From assembly GCA_964446115.1 (NCBI GenBank), contig CAYUNE010000018.1:21660-85659 (forward strand): 64,000 nucleotides of DNA, read 5' to 3'. A program made the translations under genes and the position numbers. How positions within the stretch are numbered: position 1 is the first letter of the stretch; each line of letters begins with the position of its first letter. Below are positions 8,933 to 18,028 of the stretch, in pieces. The notes under the pieces were generated by a model. That model did not search any database. It saw only the letters and a program-made list of their open reading frames with translations, and had not been told where the DNA came from. The stretch is from CAYUNE01 sp964446115. GTDB lineage: Bacteria > Desulfobacterota > Desulfobulbia > Desulfobulbales > Desulfobulbaceae.

Positions 8933-10546
8933 ATGGATCCCGTCTTTATTCAGATGATGACCTTGAGAAATTTCCTCATAATCTTGTGCCTGGGAAATAC
9001 CCTTGTTCTGACCCATATTGTGCCGGCCCGCGCCTATACTCCGCCTCTGGGCATAAAGAATCCTGACTGGGGTTATCTACATCCCATCGACACGCCACCA
9101 CCTAAATGGCCCGCTGATTGGCCGAATAAGGAGGTTCCGGGATATTACTATTACGACAATTCTTCTCCCCACTGCTCCGATAGAAGCAGATATGGATATC
9201 CGAAAAGGCCCAGATGCACTATACCAAGAAAGGTCATTTATGAAGCCGGTACTTATGTGGAAATCCATGGCGGTCCATATATAAAAGATGCACCGCAGAT
9301 TTTCGTTTTTCATGGTACACCTGAGAAACCGGTATGGTTTCGTGGAAAATCAGTTGAGGAACGGCCGGTACTAGGAGGCGACATCGTCTTTAACGGTTCA
9401 TTTGCATTCATTGAGAATCTCCTCATTACCCAGCGCAATGATCGATATCTCCATTCCAGAGTAGGCGCAAATACTGGACCAAAACCACATTATGCCTCCT
9501 ATTTATCATTTCGCCACATTGAGGTGAGAGGGGATGGCAGGACGGTCCATACCGGTCATTCCGCCTTTGGGGTCAGTGGTAATTCATCAGGAGAAATTAC
9601 AGAAAATATCGTTTTCTCCGACATGCATATTCACCATATTGGTTCATCACTGCGAGCTCCTGTTGATTATCATGGAATCAAGGTAGATAAATTTGCACGT
9701 AATATCTGGGTGTTGGATAGTAAAATCCATCATCTCCAAGGCGACTCCGTACAGATTGGAAGCGTGGGGTTAGGGAAGGAAAACCGACCGCATCATATAT
9801 GGATTGGGGGTAACAAGCTCCATGAAAATGTTGAAAATGCCCTTGATGTCAAAAATGCCCGTGACCTGATCTTTGCAAGTAATGATATGTATGGATTTCA
9901 TGCCACCGATTCATCGGCAGGAAATGTCATTGGCTTGAGGAGCTATGCTTCCAGGGCAAATAATATATGGATAATAAACAATAAAATTCATAAGGCAAAT
10001 ATAGGGATAGGGGCTGTCGCTGTCGATAACGTATATATTCTCGGCAACCTTATCTTTAATATTACTTACACAAACGGAAAAGAAACACGTTATGCCATCC
10101 TCCTATATGAGAGTAACAGGAAAAATGTTGTTGCCGGTAATGTATTTGATGGGAATGAATATGCCATAGGCCTGGTAAAGGGCGCTACATACGATTGGGA
10201 TATTCAGTACAACTGGTTCCTAAAATCAGAGAAAGATTACGTTCTTTATGACGGTAAACGAATCGCTGATTTTGAAAATAACCGTTTCTACCAATTTAAA
10301 ATCAGATGGAACGAAAATCATTACCTTTCCCTCAGCGAGTTCAACAAAACATCAGGCTTATGTAATCACTGCTGGAATTTCAGATCTATGCCAAAGGTGA
10401 ATTTTGAAATCAAAGCGCGAAACATGGTTGTTTCTCCTGCAACGGCTGACTCGTTGCCTCATAAAGCATATACCTTATTTATGCAAAGATATAAAATAAA
10501 CCTCGGCAGTTTATATATTGACAAGAACAATGGAGCAAGAAAGTAG
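8933..10546 (+). CDS. Secreted right-handed beta-helix protein, second of a tandem pair
   Basis: 537 residues, a close paralogue of the gene immediately upstream over nearly the whole length. Shared features are the mature N-terminus AYTPPLGIKNPDWG, the VPGYYYYDN segment, the HCSDR...PRCTIP cysteine pair, the same helix rungs (ENALDVKNARDLIFASNDMYG is nearly identical) and a GLCNHC motif. The signal peptide is cleaved near residue 34 (ARA-YTPP). Unlike its partner it lacks the Pro-rich linker and LLL tail and ends in a basic KNNGARK. The gene is more AT-rich than the first copy. No clear Shine-Dalgarno precedes the ATG at 8933. It is predicted to act on the same extracellular polysaccharide. 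Confidence 0.8.
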   Translation: MDPVFIQMMTLRNFLIILCLGNTLVLTHIVPARAYTPPLGIKNPDWGYLHPIDTPPPKWPADWPNKEVPGYYYYDNSSPHCSDRSRYGYPKRPRCTIPRKVIYEAGTYVEIHGGPYIKDAPQIFVFHGTPEKPVWFRGKSVEERPVLGGDIVFNGSFAFIENLLITQRNDRYLHSRVGANTGPKPHYASYLSFRHIEVRGDGRTVHTGHSAFGVSGNSSGEITENIVFSDMHIHHIGSSLRAPVDYHGIKVDKFARNIWVLDSKIHHLQGDSVQIGSVGLGKENRPHHIWIGGNKLHENVENALDVKNARDLIFASNDMYGFHATDSSAGNVIGLRSYASRANNIWIINNKIHKANIGIGAVAVDNVYILGNLIFNITYTNGKETRYAILLYESNRKNVVAGNVFDGNEYAIGLVKGATYDWDIQYNWFLKSEKDYVLYDGKRIADFENNRFYQFKIRWNENHYLSLSEFNKTSGLCNHCWNFRSMPKVNFEIKARNMVVSPATADSLPHKAYTLFMQRYKINLGSLYIDKNNGARK

Positions 10547-10712
10547 CCAGCGATGTAAAGCTGGTTTGGAAAAATAAAGACTTCGCCATTGCATGATAGA
10601 CTACCTTGCAAAACGATGAAGGATTATCAAAACAAAATCACTAGATAACGTTTATCAGCCATCCAAAATCCATAATCTATCCGCATTATCAATTCATCTA
10701 TAGATTATTGCC

Positions 10713-11693
10713 ATGAAGATCCATCTGGCAAAGAGGCACGATACAATATTATTGCGATCAGTGGCAATATTACTGATATTAAACTCCCACCTTGATCCAT
10801 TTTATCCAATCCCATATATCGGAACAGGAGGAGCCATTGGAAACTCACTCTTTTTCATGTTATCTGGCTTTGGACTCTATCTTAGTACTATTTCCTCTCA
10901 GGATACATTTCGCACATATTTCAAAAAAAGAATACTAAGAATTTATCCATCGCTATGGCTGGCTCTCATTGCTCTCGATATACCACTCATGTTCATCGTC
11001 GGTACAATCCATGAAAAAACAATATTTGAGATCTGTCGATCATTCTTCTTGCCTCCTTTCTGGTTCTTGAAGGCAATTATCGTATATTACGTTATTTTTT
11101 TTTCACTGATCCGGAATTATACCAGAAATAAACTTTTCCTCTATGTATTGGGCACCCTGCTCATATATATATTGAGCTATCTTTTCCTCATCGATCTGAA
11201 TAGCTGGTCCATTGAAAAATTACCATTTGTGCTCAATTTTTATTTATTATTCTTTTTTTTCGGTGTTTTTTTGGGCTCGATTAATAATTCATTACAGTAC
11301 AGAGGCCCCACGGATTATTTCATGGTGATAGTTTTTTTTATACTTATTTATTTCCATAAATTTCTCATGACAAAAGGGTTATTAAGTCAATATCAGATAG
11401 TTCAGCATATATTTATGTTTCCTCTTTCATATTATTTATTCAGGATAGCCAGATCACCTGTTGCCAGAGACATAATGACATCATCACTGGCTCCTGCTGT
11501 ACGGAACATAAGTAAAATAACGTTAGAAATATATATTGTTCATACTATTCTTGGCAGACTACGTCTATATGAGCATTATCAATTTCCCACAAGCATTTTC
11601 ATTTTTCTCTCAGCAACTTTTACTGTTGCCCTCTTGATAAATCTTACTGTTGCTAGAACAAAAAGATTTATAATTCGCAACACTTGTGCATAA
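10713..11693 (+). CDS. Acyltransferase-3 family membrane O-acyltransferase
   Basis: 326 residues with about 9-10 hydrophobic spans. The N-terminus shows the acyltransferase-3 pattern of an Arg followed by an internal His in the first span (LRSVAILLILNSHLDPF), then MLSGFGLYLS and an FWFLKAIIVYYVIF span. Members of this family (OafA/NodX-like) move acetyl or succinyl groups onto surface sugars. The coding sequence is strongly AT-rich, like the next three genes. Confidence 0.75.
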   Translation: MKIHLAKRHDTILLRSVAILLILNSHLDPFYPIPYIGTGGAIGNSLFFMLSGFGLYLSTISSQDTFRTYFKKRILRIYPSLWLALIALDIPLMFIVGTIHEKTIFEICRSFFLPPFWFLKAIIVYYVIFFSLIRNYTRNKLFLYVLGTLLIYILSYLFLIDLNSWSIEKLPFVLNFYLLFFFFGVFLGSINNSLQYRGPTDYFMVIVFFILIYFHKFLMTKGLLSQYQIVQHIFMFPLSYYLFRIARSPVARDIMTSSLAPAVRNISKITLEIYIVHTILGRLRLYEHYQFPTSIFIFLSATFTVALLINLTVARTKRFIIRNTCA

Positions 11694-11752
11694 TAATTGA
11701 TATTTAAAAATCAGCTATAAAATCCGTTGCTACATTCTCCTTAAGCATACAC

Positions 11753-12880
11753 ATGAACAATACAAAAAATATATTATTTATATTAAATTCCTTCTCGTTT
11801 GGCGGAGCAGAAAAACAATGCCTTGACCTGATCAATAATATCGACAAAAAAAGATGCAATGCAGGGGTTGCCTATCTTGATCCCAATGAGGCAATCCTCC
11901 CAGAACTGGAAAAAAAATCTCTCTTATGTGTCGAATGTCTGCAACGACATGGTAAATTTGACAGATCAGTTTTGCAACGTTTGAAAATGATCATCGAATT
12001 GCATCAATTTGATACAATTATGTGCATCAATGAGTATGCGTTTCTATATGCTTTCTTTTGTGTAAATATTTACCGATTAAAGGTAAGGATTATCGCGGCA
12101 ATCCATCATACACTTCCTCGCCCGGGCGTTTGGGAATGGATCAAGAGTAAATTATATCAATTTCTTCTAAATCGTACTGAGACTATATTATTTGTCTGTC
12201 GTAACCAACTGGATTATTGGGTCCATGAATATCATATCAATCGCTCAAAATCCATGGTTATCTATAATGGTATTGATATTGAAAAATACCGTGACATTTA
12301 TTCACCAGTCGAAAAGCTGTCCTTGAAGAAACAGCTGGGATTCAGGGAAGATGATTTTCTGGTTGGCATATGTGCTGTTCTCCGTCCAGAAAAAAAACAT
12401 CTCGACTTCGTTCAGGCAATTCACAGGGCCGGAAAAACTGATTCCGGAATCAAGGGGCTAATCATCGGCGACGGCCCGGAACGTGCCAAAATCGAAAAAG
12501 TTATCAAGGATTACAATCTGCAACAGGATATTATCATGGTTGGGTTCCAGGCCGAAGTCCGTCCATTTATCAGTATATGTGATTGCATGGTCTTGACCTC
12601 TCATGCCGTCGAGACATTCTCAATTGCTGCTCTGGAATCAATGTCCATGGGCAAACCCGTTGTAATGACAAACATCGGCGGCGCAACGGAGCAGGTAACA
12701 CCGGGGAAAAACGGCTATCTTTACAAAAAAGGGGATATAAATGAATTGACGTTGACTCTTCTCAAGATGAAAAAAGATGGCAATTCCGGAAAAATGGGTC
12801 TAGCAGCGCGTCAAAGGGTCAAAGAAAATTTTTCTCTGGCAACAATGGTTCAGTCATATGAAAGATTGTTGTTGACATAA
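11753..12880 (+). CDS. GT4-family glycosyltransferase
   Basis: 375 residues. The start NILFILNSFSFGGAEKQCLDL carries the glycine-rich GGAE acceptor loop of GT4 enzymes. The C-terminal domain has LRPEKKHLDFVQAI, GDGPERAKIE, and an EX7E motif in VETFSIAALESM followed by GKPVVMTNIGG. It is predicted to be a cytoplasmic sugar transferase building the repeat unit. It lies in the AT-rich part of the locus between an acyltransferase and two deacetylase-fold proteins. Confidence 0.87.
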   Translation: MNNTKNILFILNSFSFGGAEKQCLDLINNIDKKRCNAGVAYLDPNEAILPELEKKSLLCVECLQRHGKFDRSVLQRLKMIIELHQFDTIMCINEYAFLYAFFCVNIYRLKVRIIAAIHHTLPRPGVWEWIKSKLYQFLLNRTETILFVCRNQLDYWVHEYHINRSKSMVIYNGIDIEKYRDIYSPVEKLSLKKQLGFREDDFLVGICAVLRPEKKHLDFVQAIHRAGKTDSGIKGLIIGDGPERAKIEKVIKDYNLQQDIIMVGFQAEVRPFISICDCMVLTSHAVETFSIAALESMSMGKPVVMTNIGGATEQVTPGKNGYLYKKGDINELTLTLLKMKKDGNSGKMGLAARQRVKENFSLATMVQSYERLLLT

Positions 12881-12912
12881 CCGATAGCTACTGGACGTTG
12901 ACGAAAAATATT

Positions 12913-14214
12913 ATGAATTCATCGAGACAACTTATGAAAAATAATGAGATTACTCTTCGTAAATTTCCGTTTCCATTCAGATCCGCTCTGACAATATGTA
13001 GTGATATCGACTCTACCGACACATTGAAAGAATTCCTCACGATTCAGGAATTTTTGAATACAAAAAATAAAACCGTTGTAGGCACCGGTGTTGGGCTAGA
13101 AATAGGCAATTCCTTCTATCCAAAGAATAAAAATCCTCATAAATTTGCTCTCTTATCCGCAAATCCCCACGACAAAAGCGTGCTCTTGGATCTTATCAAC
13201 CTTGGTTACGTTGATTGTATCCACTCATTCAACTCAGCAAAAGATCGTAGCGATATTAAGGAGATTGTTGCTGAACTCAAAAAAAATAATTGCAGGTTTA
13301 GCGTCTGGGTTAATCATGCCGATGTTAAAAACAATATTGGAAAATGTAACAGATGTTATGGAGACAAAAAAGATTCTCCCTATTTTCACACCGATATTTC
13401 GATCAGGGATCTTGGCTACCTTTTTGTCTGGACAGATATAGTTACCGGTATCATTGGCCAGGGAACTCCACTGCTACCCTCCTCCCTGTTTGCGTCTGTG
13501 GATCGGCGGCATCTTTTCTCAAGTATGTACCATGTTGTTTTAAAGGAAATATGCAAATTTATTGCCGCTCCCTTTGTTAATAGATACACAAACAGACGCA
13601 AGAACGAACTCATATATCCATATGTACTTGATGACGGACAACGTCTGTTCAATTTTGCCCGCTGCGATACCTTTTATAAGGGAATTGGACCAGGTGCAAC
13701 AGCCGCCGGTCTTGCTGATAATCTCCGTCCTGAAGTTCTCAATCGATTGATGCGTGTCCAGGGATACATGATCATTTATTGCCATATCGGAAAAAATGAT
13801 GGATACCCGTATCTACCTGAACAGACTTGCAAAGCCTTACGCCTGCTGGAGCAGGAACATCGTAATGGAAATATATTTGTAACAACCACCGCCCGCTTGC
13901 TGACATATCATGTTAACAACAAATATCTGCAATGGCGCGTCGAAGATAGAAAAACAAAAAAATTGATCCAAATCGACAATATCAACGACCCTGTTCGAGG
14001 TTCATTTGTGCCAACGATACATGATCTTGCTGGTATCACTTTCTATACCGACTCTCCGGACAATACGGATATACATATAGCAGGAAAAAAGGTAGAAAAA
14101 GTAGAAAGAAACGACATTGATTTTATAGGGAAACCGAGCATCATGATACCATGGGAACCTCTGCCAAAACTTGATAACAAAATGAAAGAGTATAAACATA
14201 ACGGCTTTTTCTAA
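12913..14214 (+). CDS. Divergent polysaccharide-deacetylase-fold protein of unknown activity
   Basis: 433 residues from this ATG; an in-frame TTG at 12898 and ATG at 12934 are alternatives and no clear Shine-Dalgarno decides. The N-terminal half has features of the NodB-like barrel: a strand ending in two acidic residues (LTICSDIDSTDT), a later IHSFNSAKD and WVNHADVKNN. The canonical NodB His-x-x-x-His metal pair is not evident, so the chemistry may differ. A C-terminal beta-rich extension of about 80 residues follows. It sits between a GT4 gene and a canonical deacetylase gene, so a role in sugar modification is inferred from context. Confidence 0.55.
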   Translation: MNSSRQLMKNNEITLRKFPFPFRSALTICSDIDSTDTLKEFLTIQEFLNTKNKTVVGTGVGLEIGNSFYPKNKNPHKFALLSANPHDKSVLLDLINLGYVDCIHSFNSAKDRSDIKEIVAELKKNNCRFSVWVNHADVKNNIGKCNRCYGDKKDSPYFHTDISIRDLGYLFVWTDIVTGIIGQGTPLLPSSLFASVDRRHLFSSMYHVVLKEICKFIAAPFVNRYTNRRKNELIYPYVLDDGQRLFNFARCDTFYKGIGPGATAAGLADNLRPEVLNRLMRVQGYMIIYCHIGKNDGYPYLPEQTCKALRLLEQEHRNGNIFVTTTARLLTYHVNNKYLQWRVEDRKTKKLIQIDNINDPVRGSFVPTIHDLAGITFYTDSPDNTDIHIAGKKVEKVERNDIDFIGKPSIMIPWEPLPKLDNKMKEYKHNGFF

Positions 14215-14286
14215 CTTCTCTCTCCCATTTATCTTGTTCACTTAGACTTAGACTCCATATCACTTTCCGGCATAATCAACCCTGAG

Positions 14287-15300
14287 ATGAAAAAAAAAGG
14301 CAAACATCTTATCAGACATTTACTTAATTCGTGCAATCTTTATCGGTTGTTCAACTACTTTACACGAAATAATGTGGTCATATTCATGTTGCATCGAATC
14401 CAAGATCCGTCAATAGGATACATTCGTCCGCATCTTACTGCAGATCGCCTTGACCGCTGTCTGGAATATCTCGTAAAATATAAATATCATGTCCTTTCTT
14501 TCTATGAACTGATCAATGCAGCTATTAAAAAGAAAAAACTTTACAAAACAGTCTGCTTTACAGTTGATGACGGGTATATTGACTTCAAAAATATCGCATA
14601 TCCTCTGTTCAAAAAACACAATTTCCCCGCCACTGTTTTTATTACAACAGACTTTGTAGAAGGAAAACTCATGCTATGGCGGGACCAAATAGAATTTATA
14701 TTAGAACAGACCACCAAACCGTCTCTTGTACTAGACTGTGAAAATAATCATTTCTCTTTTCCTTTGCATAATAAAGAGGAAAGAAAAAGGGCTGCTTTGA
14801 TATTGATAGGTTATTTCAAATCATTGCCATTTGATCAGGTTAATTCCTCTATTATGAGATTATCCCGAATACTTGATGTCGATCTTCCTAATACCCCTCC
14901 ACTTCAATACTCGGCATTAAGCTGGGAAGATATTCGAGAAATGGAAAAAGATAAAATTGACTTCCAGCCTCATACTGTCACTCATCCGATATTATCAAAA
15001 ATCAAATATTCCGAGCAGGCATGGCAGATCAAAAAGAGCAAAGAGGCCATTCTCGACAATATCAGGTCTAAACCTGTAATTTACTGCTACCCCAACGGTA
15101 TGACCGGTGATTTTACCGAGGAGACTATCTCCCTCCTGAAGAAGGAGGGATTCCTGGCCTCCTGTGTGGCGGAGTTGGGATTTTTCAATCCTGAACTATC
15201 TGATTTTTTCCGTATTCCGCGCATCCCATTCCCTCGAAATTACATTGACTTTGTCTATCACGTCTCAGGCTGTAAAATCCTACAACTAGCCATAACATAA
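14287..15300 (+). CDS. NodB-type polysaccharide deacetylase
   Basis: 337 residues. The sequence has MLHRIQD, the metal-binding motif TVDDGYIDF, the HTVTHP pair (the H(S/T)xxH motif), and a YPNGMTGDFTEETISLLKKEGF segment, which together define carbohydrate esterase family 4. It would remove N-acetyl groups from hexosamine residues. No signal peptide is obvious, so it may act in the cytoplasm on lipid-linked intermediates, as some family members do. The WecB and WecG homologues downstream agree with an N-acetylhexosamine-containing polymer. Confidence 0.85.
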   Translation: MKKKGKHLIRHLLNSCNLYRLFNYFTRNNVVIFMLHRIQDPSIGYIRPHLTADRLDRCLEYLVKYKYHVLSFYELINAAIKKKKLYKTVCFTVDDGYIDFKNIAYPLFKKHNFPATVFITTDFVEGKLMLWRDQIEFILEQTTKPSLVLDCENNHFSFPLHNKEERKRAALILIGYFKSLPFDQVNSSIMRLSRILDVDLPNTPPLQYSALSWEDIREMEKDKIDFQPHTVTHPILSKIKYSEQAWQIKKSKEAILDNIRSKPVIYCYPNGMTGDFTEETISLLKKEGFLASCVAELGFFNPELSDFFRIPRIPFPRNYIDFVYHVSGCKILQLAIT

Positions 15301-15355
15301 GCATAACATTATCAGCTTGCCGGTTGTAATTTCTCCCCTGACTGGAACGGGGACT

Positions 15356-16621
15356 TTATCTGTTACGGCTTATCAGAAAAGCATTGGAGATAAAAAATAT
15401 ATTCAATATTACACCGGCAAGAGAAAACAGGCCTATTGTGACAAAGGGATTTTTGAAAAAATAATAACCGATAATGATCGCACTGAGACGCAACACTATT
15501 GTGACAATATTGAACCAGAAGAGGAAACCAAGTTTTTGTTTTACCAGATATATCTGATTAACAGGGGGATTCAGAAACATTGTGAACAACCATGGAGATA
15601 ACAGCTGGGCATACACACCCGCATCACTCCATTGCGCACCAAATATCACTACGAAGATCTGTTTGCCGTAGAGGGTCAACAGTACGAACGGAACAATACC
15701 GATCGCCGACAGAGCAAGAATAGTCCGCTTCAGATTGTTGAAGTGATTTCCCTGGACATGCTCGGTCTCTGCCGACTTTTGCAAAAAAATCTTTTTCAAT
15801 GAATCACCGATAAGATAGATCGGCTGCCTGAGGACCTTGTTGGCAAGTCCGTAAAATCCGACAACCTCCGGCGAAAAATATGCTGCAAAGAGAATCACGG
15901 GAAGGCTTTGGGAAAGGCTATTGATAAGTAGTGTTGGTAGCTGATACAGGGGGAATTTGATGTACTCAACAGCAACATCGCGCATTTTGGCTATGGACAA
16001 AAAGGGGAAAAGACCATCATTCCACAAAGATCTCCCCATCCAAAACAGCAGAACCACAGCGATGAACGGACCGGCAACATTACCGATATTCAACCATAAT
16101 GCATCGGCTTCGACAAAAAGAGCCGGGATTATCTTTGTCAGGGCAGTCGTCAGGGCAATGGCAATGGTTGATATGGAAATCAACCTGAAATGTTTATACC
16201 TGGTATGGAACGATATAAAGCTTTCATTGCATCCCACAAAAAAAATACCCACCGGAACAAACCAGAGAAAAACGTCGATGTTTTCCATGCCGGATTTACT
16301 GGCGATCACATCACTGAATATCATTGTGAACAACGCCACACACAATGAGGCAACCAATGCGCTAGTGATGGAAATCAGAAAGAGATTTTTTCCTTTTTCA
16401 TCACTTGCCGGCAAAATGACAGCTTCATGATACCCCAAATTGGCGCCCACGGAAAACAGTCCGGTCAACGACCAGATAAAAGTCATAATCCCAAAATCCG
16501 CCGGTCCGTAGAGACGGGTGACAATGGGAGCCGCAAGAAAGGCAATAGCCTGGGCGGACGCATTGCCGGCCATCATGGTTGCCACATTTTTTACAAATGT
16601 ACTGCGGAGAGAAAATTTCAT
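15356..16621 (-). CDS. Wzx-like oligosaccharide flippase
   Basis: 421 residues with about 12 membrane spans and the N-terminal pattern of the polysaccharide transporter family (FVKNVATMMAGNASAQAIAFLAAPIVTRLYGPADFG). It is predicted to flip undecaprenyl-linked repeat units across the inner membrane for Wzy-type polymerisation. It is the only gene of the locus on the minus strand and lies tail-to-tail with the deacetylase gene, about 55 bases away. The 197-base gap on its 5' side separates it from a divergent glycosyltransferase gene and should hold promoters for both. Confidence 0.87.
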   Translation of the reverse strand: MKFSLRSTFVKNVATMMAGNASAQAIAFLAAPIVTRLYGPADFGIMTFIWSLTGLFSVGANLGYHEAVILPASDEKGKNLFLISITSALVASLCVALFTMIFSDVIASKSGMENIDVFLWFVPVGIFFVGCNESFISFHTRYKHFRLISISTIAIALTTALTKIIPALFVEADALWLNIGNVAGPFIAVVLLFWMGRSLWNDGLFPFLSIAKMRDVAVEYIKFPLYQLPTLLINSLSQSLPVILFAAYFSPEVVGFYGLANKVLRQPIYLIGDSLKKIFLQKSAETEHVQGNHFNNLKRTILALSAIGIVPFVLLTLYGKQIFVVIFGAQWSDAGVYAQLLSPWLFTMFLNPPVNQIYLVKQKLGFLFWFNIVTIVLRLSAIIIGYYFFKNPFVTIGLFSLAGVILNIFFISNAFLISRNR

Positions 16622-16839
16622 ATGGATTATTTCGTTTTTTTTCCTGTTATATCAAGAAACTGATAGAAAGACCAACCGATGACGGATCTTGAAAATCGAT
16701 GGATATATCGACCAAAAGAATCATATCCGCACCAGAATTCGCCCCAGGCAAAAGGTTACGCCTTGATAATGGGAGAGGAAGTGCCGATAACAAAGGGAAA
16801 GCGGGAGAGTAGCCGAGATTGGAGAATATACGGGGTTGT

Positions 16840-18006
16840 ATGTCGGCACCCATAAACCACCGTCTGATAAATGAATTGAAATCTATGAAAATAGGTTGTT
16901 CTGTAAGCGGTAAAATTATTATAACCGTACCGCATTTACAAAATCAAGGCGGGGTGACGAGTTACTACAATGCCGTCCTGCCGCACATGAGAACCGAATC
17001 CCTTCTGCCCTTTGAAATTGGCAATACTAGCGGAAAAGGTTCTTTCCTGCATCCTGTTTTCGACCAGCTGCGCTTCAACAGGCAGATCAGAAAAGTTCGC
17101 CCTGCTCTTATCCACGTCAATCCGTCGCTCAACCTCAAAAGTTTTCTGCGGGATGGTCTTTTTACCTGGCAGGCAAAAAAAGCGGGCATACCCGTGGTTG
17201 TTTTTTTCCGTGGCTGGTGCAAAAATTTTGAAAAACTCACCGAAAAAAGGTTGCGATTTTTTTTTAAAAAAACCTTTGGCCGGGCAGACGCATTCATCGT
17301 TCTCGGCTCTGAGTTCAACGATATATTAAGGAAATGGGGGGTCACGGCGCCGATTTATCTGAGGACAACAGCAGTTGATGATAACCTATTGCGCACCTTC
17401 TCTTTACAAAAAAAAATCACCCGGATCCGTAAGGCAGAGACAATCAAAATCCTTTTCCTTGCACGGCTTGAACGGGCCAAAGGGGTTTTCGAGACTGTTG
17501 ATGCGGTAAATAGTCTCAGGCGCCGGGGGTTGCGCCTGTCCCTGACCATAGCCGGAGACGGCCCTGTCAGAAACGAACTCGAAAACTATTGCGGGAAACT
17601 CTTTCCACCTGAAAATAGTATCCGCTTTCTCGGTTTTGTCCGAGATGCCAGGAAAGCGGCGGCCTTTTCCGAACACCACGTCTACTGCCTTCCCTCCTAC
17701 AGTGAAGGCTTACCCAATTCGGTTCTGGAGGCTATGGCCTTTGCTATGCCGATCGTGACCTGTCCGGTGGGAGGCCTGGCCGACCTTTTTGAGGAAAACA
17801 AGATGGGCTTTCTCTGTCGCCCGAAATCCGCAGACGATGTAGCCGGCGCTCTGGAAAAGGTGTGTACCGACAGACAGGCCATGATCGCCATGGCTCAATT
17901 TAATCATCATTATGCAAAAAATCACTTTATGGCCTCTCAGGTGGCCCAACAACTAAAAGATATTTATCAAAAATTTATCTTACCGGTGGCAAAAGACGTG
18001 GCCTGA
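16840..18006 (+). CDS. GT4-family glycosyltransferase
   Basis: 388 residues from this ATG. A TTG at 16819 and an ATG at 16885 are also in frame; the conserved fold begins only at IIITVPHLQNQGG, so the start is uncertain. The C-terminal domain has ILFLARLERAKGVFE, IAGDGPVRNELE and a canonical EX7E (SEGLPNSVLEAM) followed by PIVTCPVGG. It is predicted to be a cytoplasmic sugar transferase of the polysaccharide pathway. Codon use is more GC-rich than in the genes at 10.7-15.3 kb. Confidence 0.85.
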   Translation: MSAPINHRLINELKSMKIGCSVSGKIIITVPHLQNQGGVTSYYNAVLPHMRTESLLPFEIGNTSGKGSFLHPVFDQLRFNRQIRKVRPALIHVNPSLNLKSFLRDGLFTWQAKKAGIPVVVFFRGWCKNFEKLTEKRLRFFFKKTFGRADAFIVLGSEFNDILRKWGVTAPIYLRTTAVDDNLLRTFSLQKKITRIRKAETIKILFLARLERAKGVFETVDAVNSLRRRGLRLSLTIAGDGPVRNELENYCGKLFPPENSIRFLGFVRDARKAAAFSEHHVYCLPSYSEGLPNSVLEAMAFAMPIVTCPVGGLADLFEENKMGFLCRPKSADDVAGALEKVCTDRQAMIAMAQFNHHYAKNHFMASQVAQQLKDIYQKFILPVAKDVA

Positions 18007-18028
18007 CCCCTTATCCCGCCTTCCAACG

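Noticed and set aside
15317..15601. 94-codon plus-strand frame over the end of the flippase gene
   Set aside because: Antisense to the conserved flippase C-terminus; no independent coding evidence.
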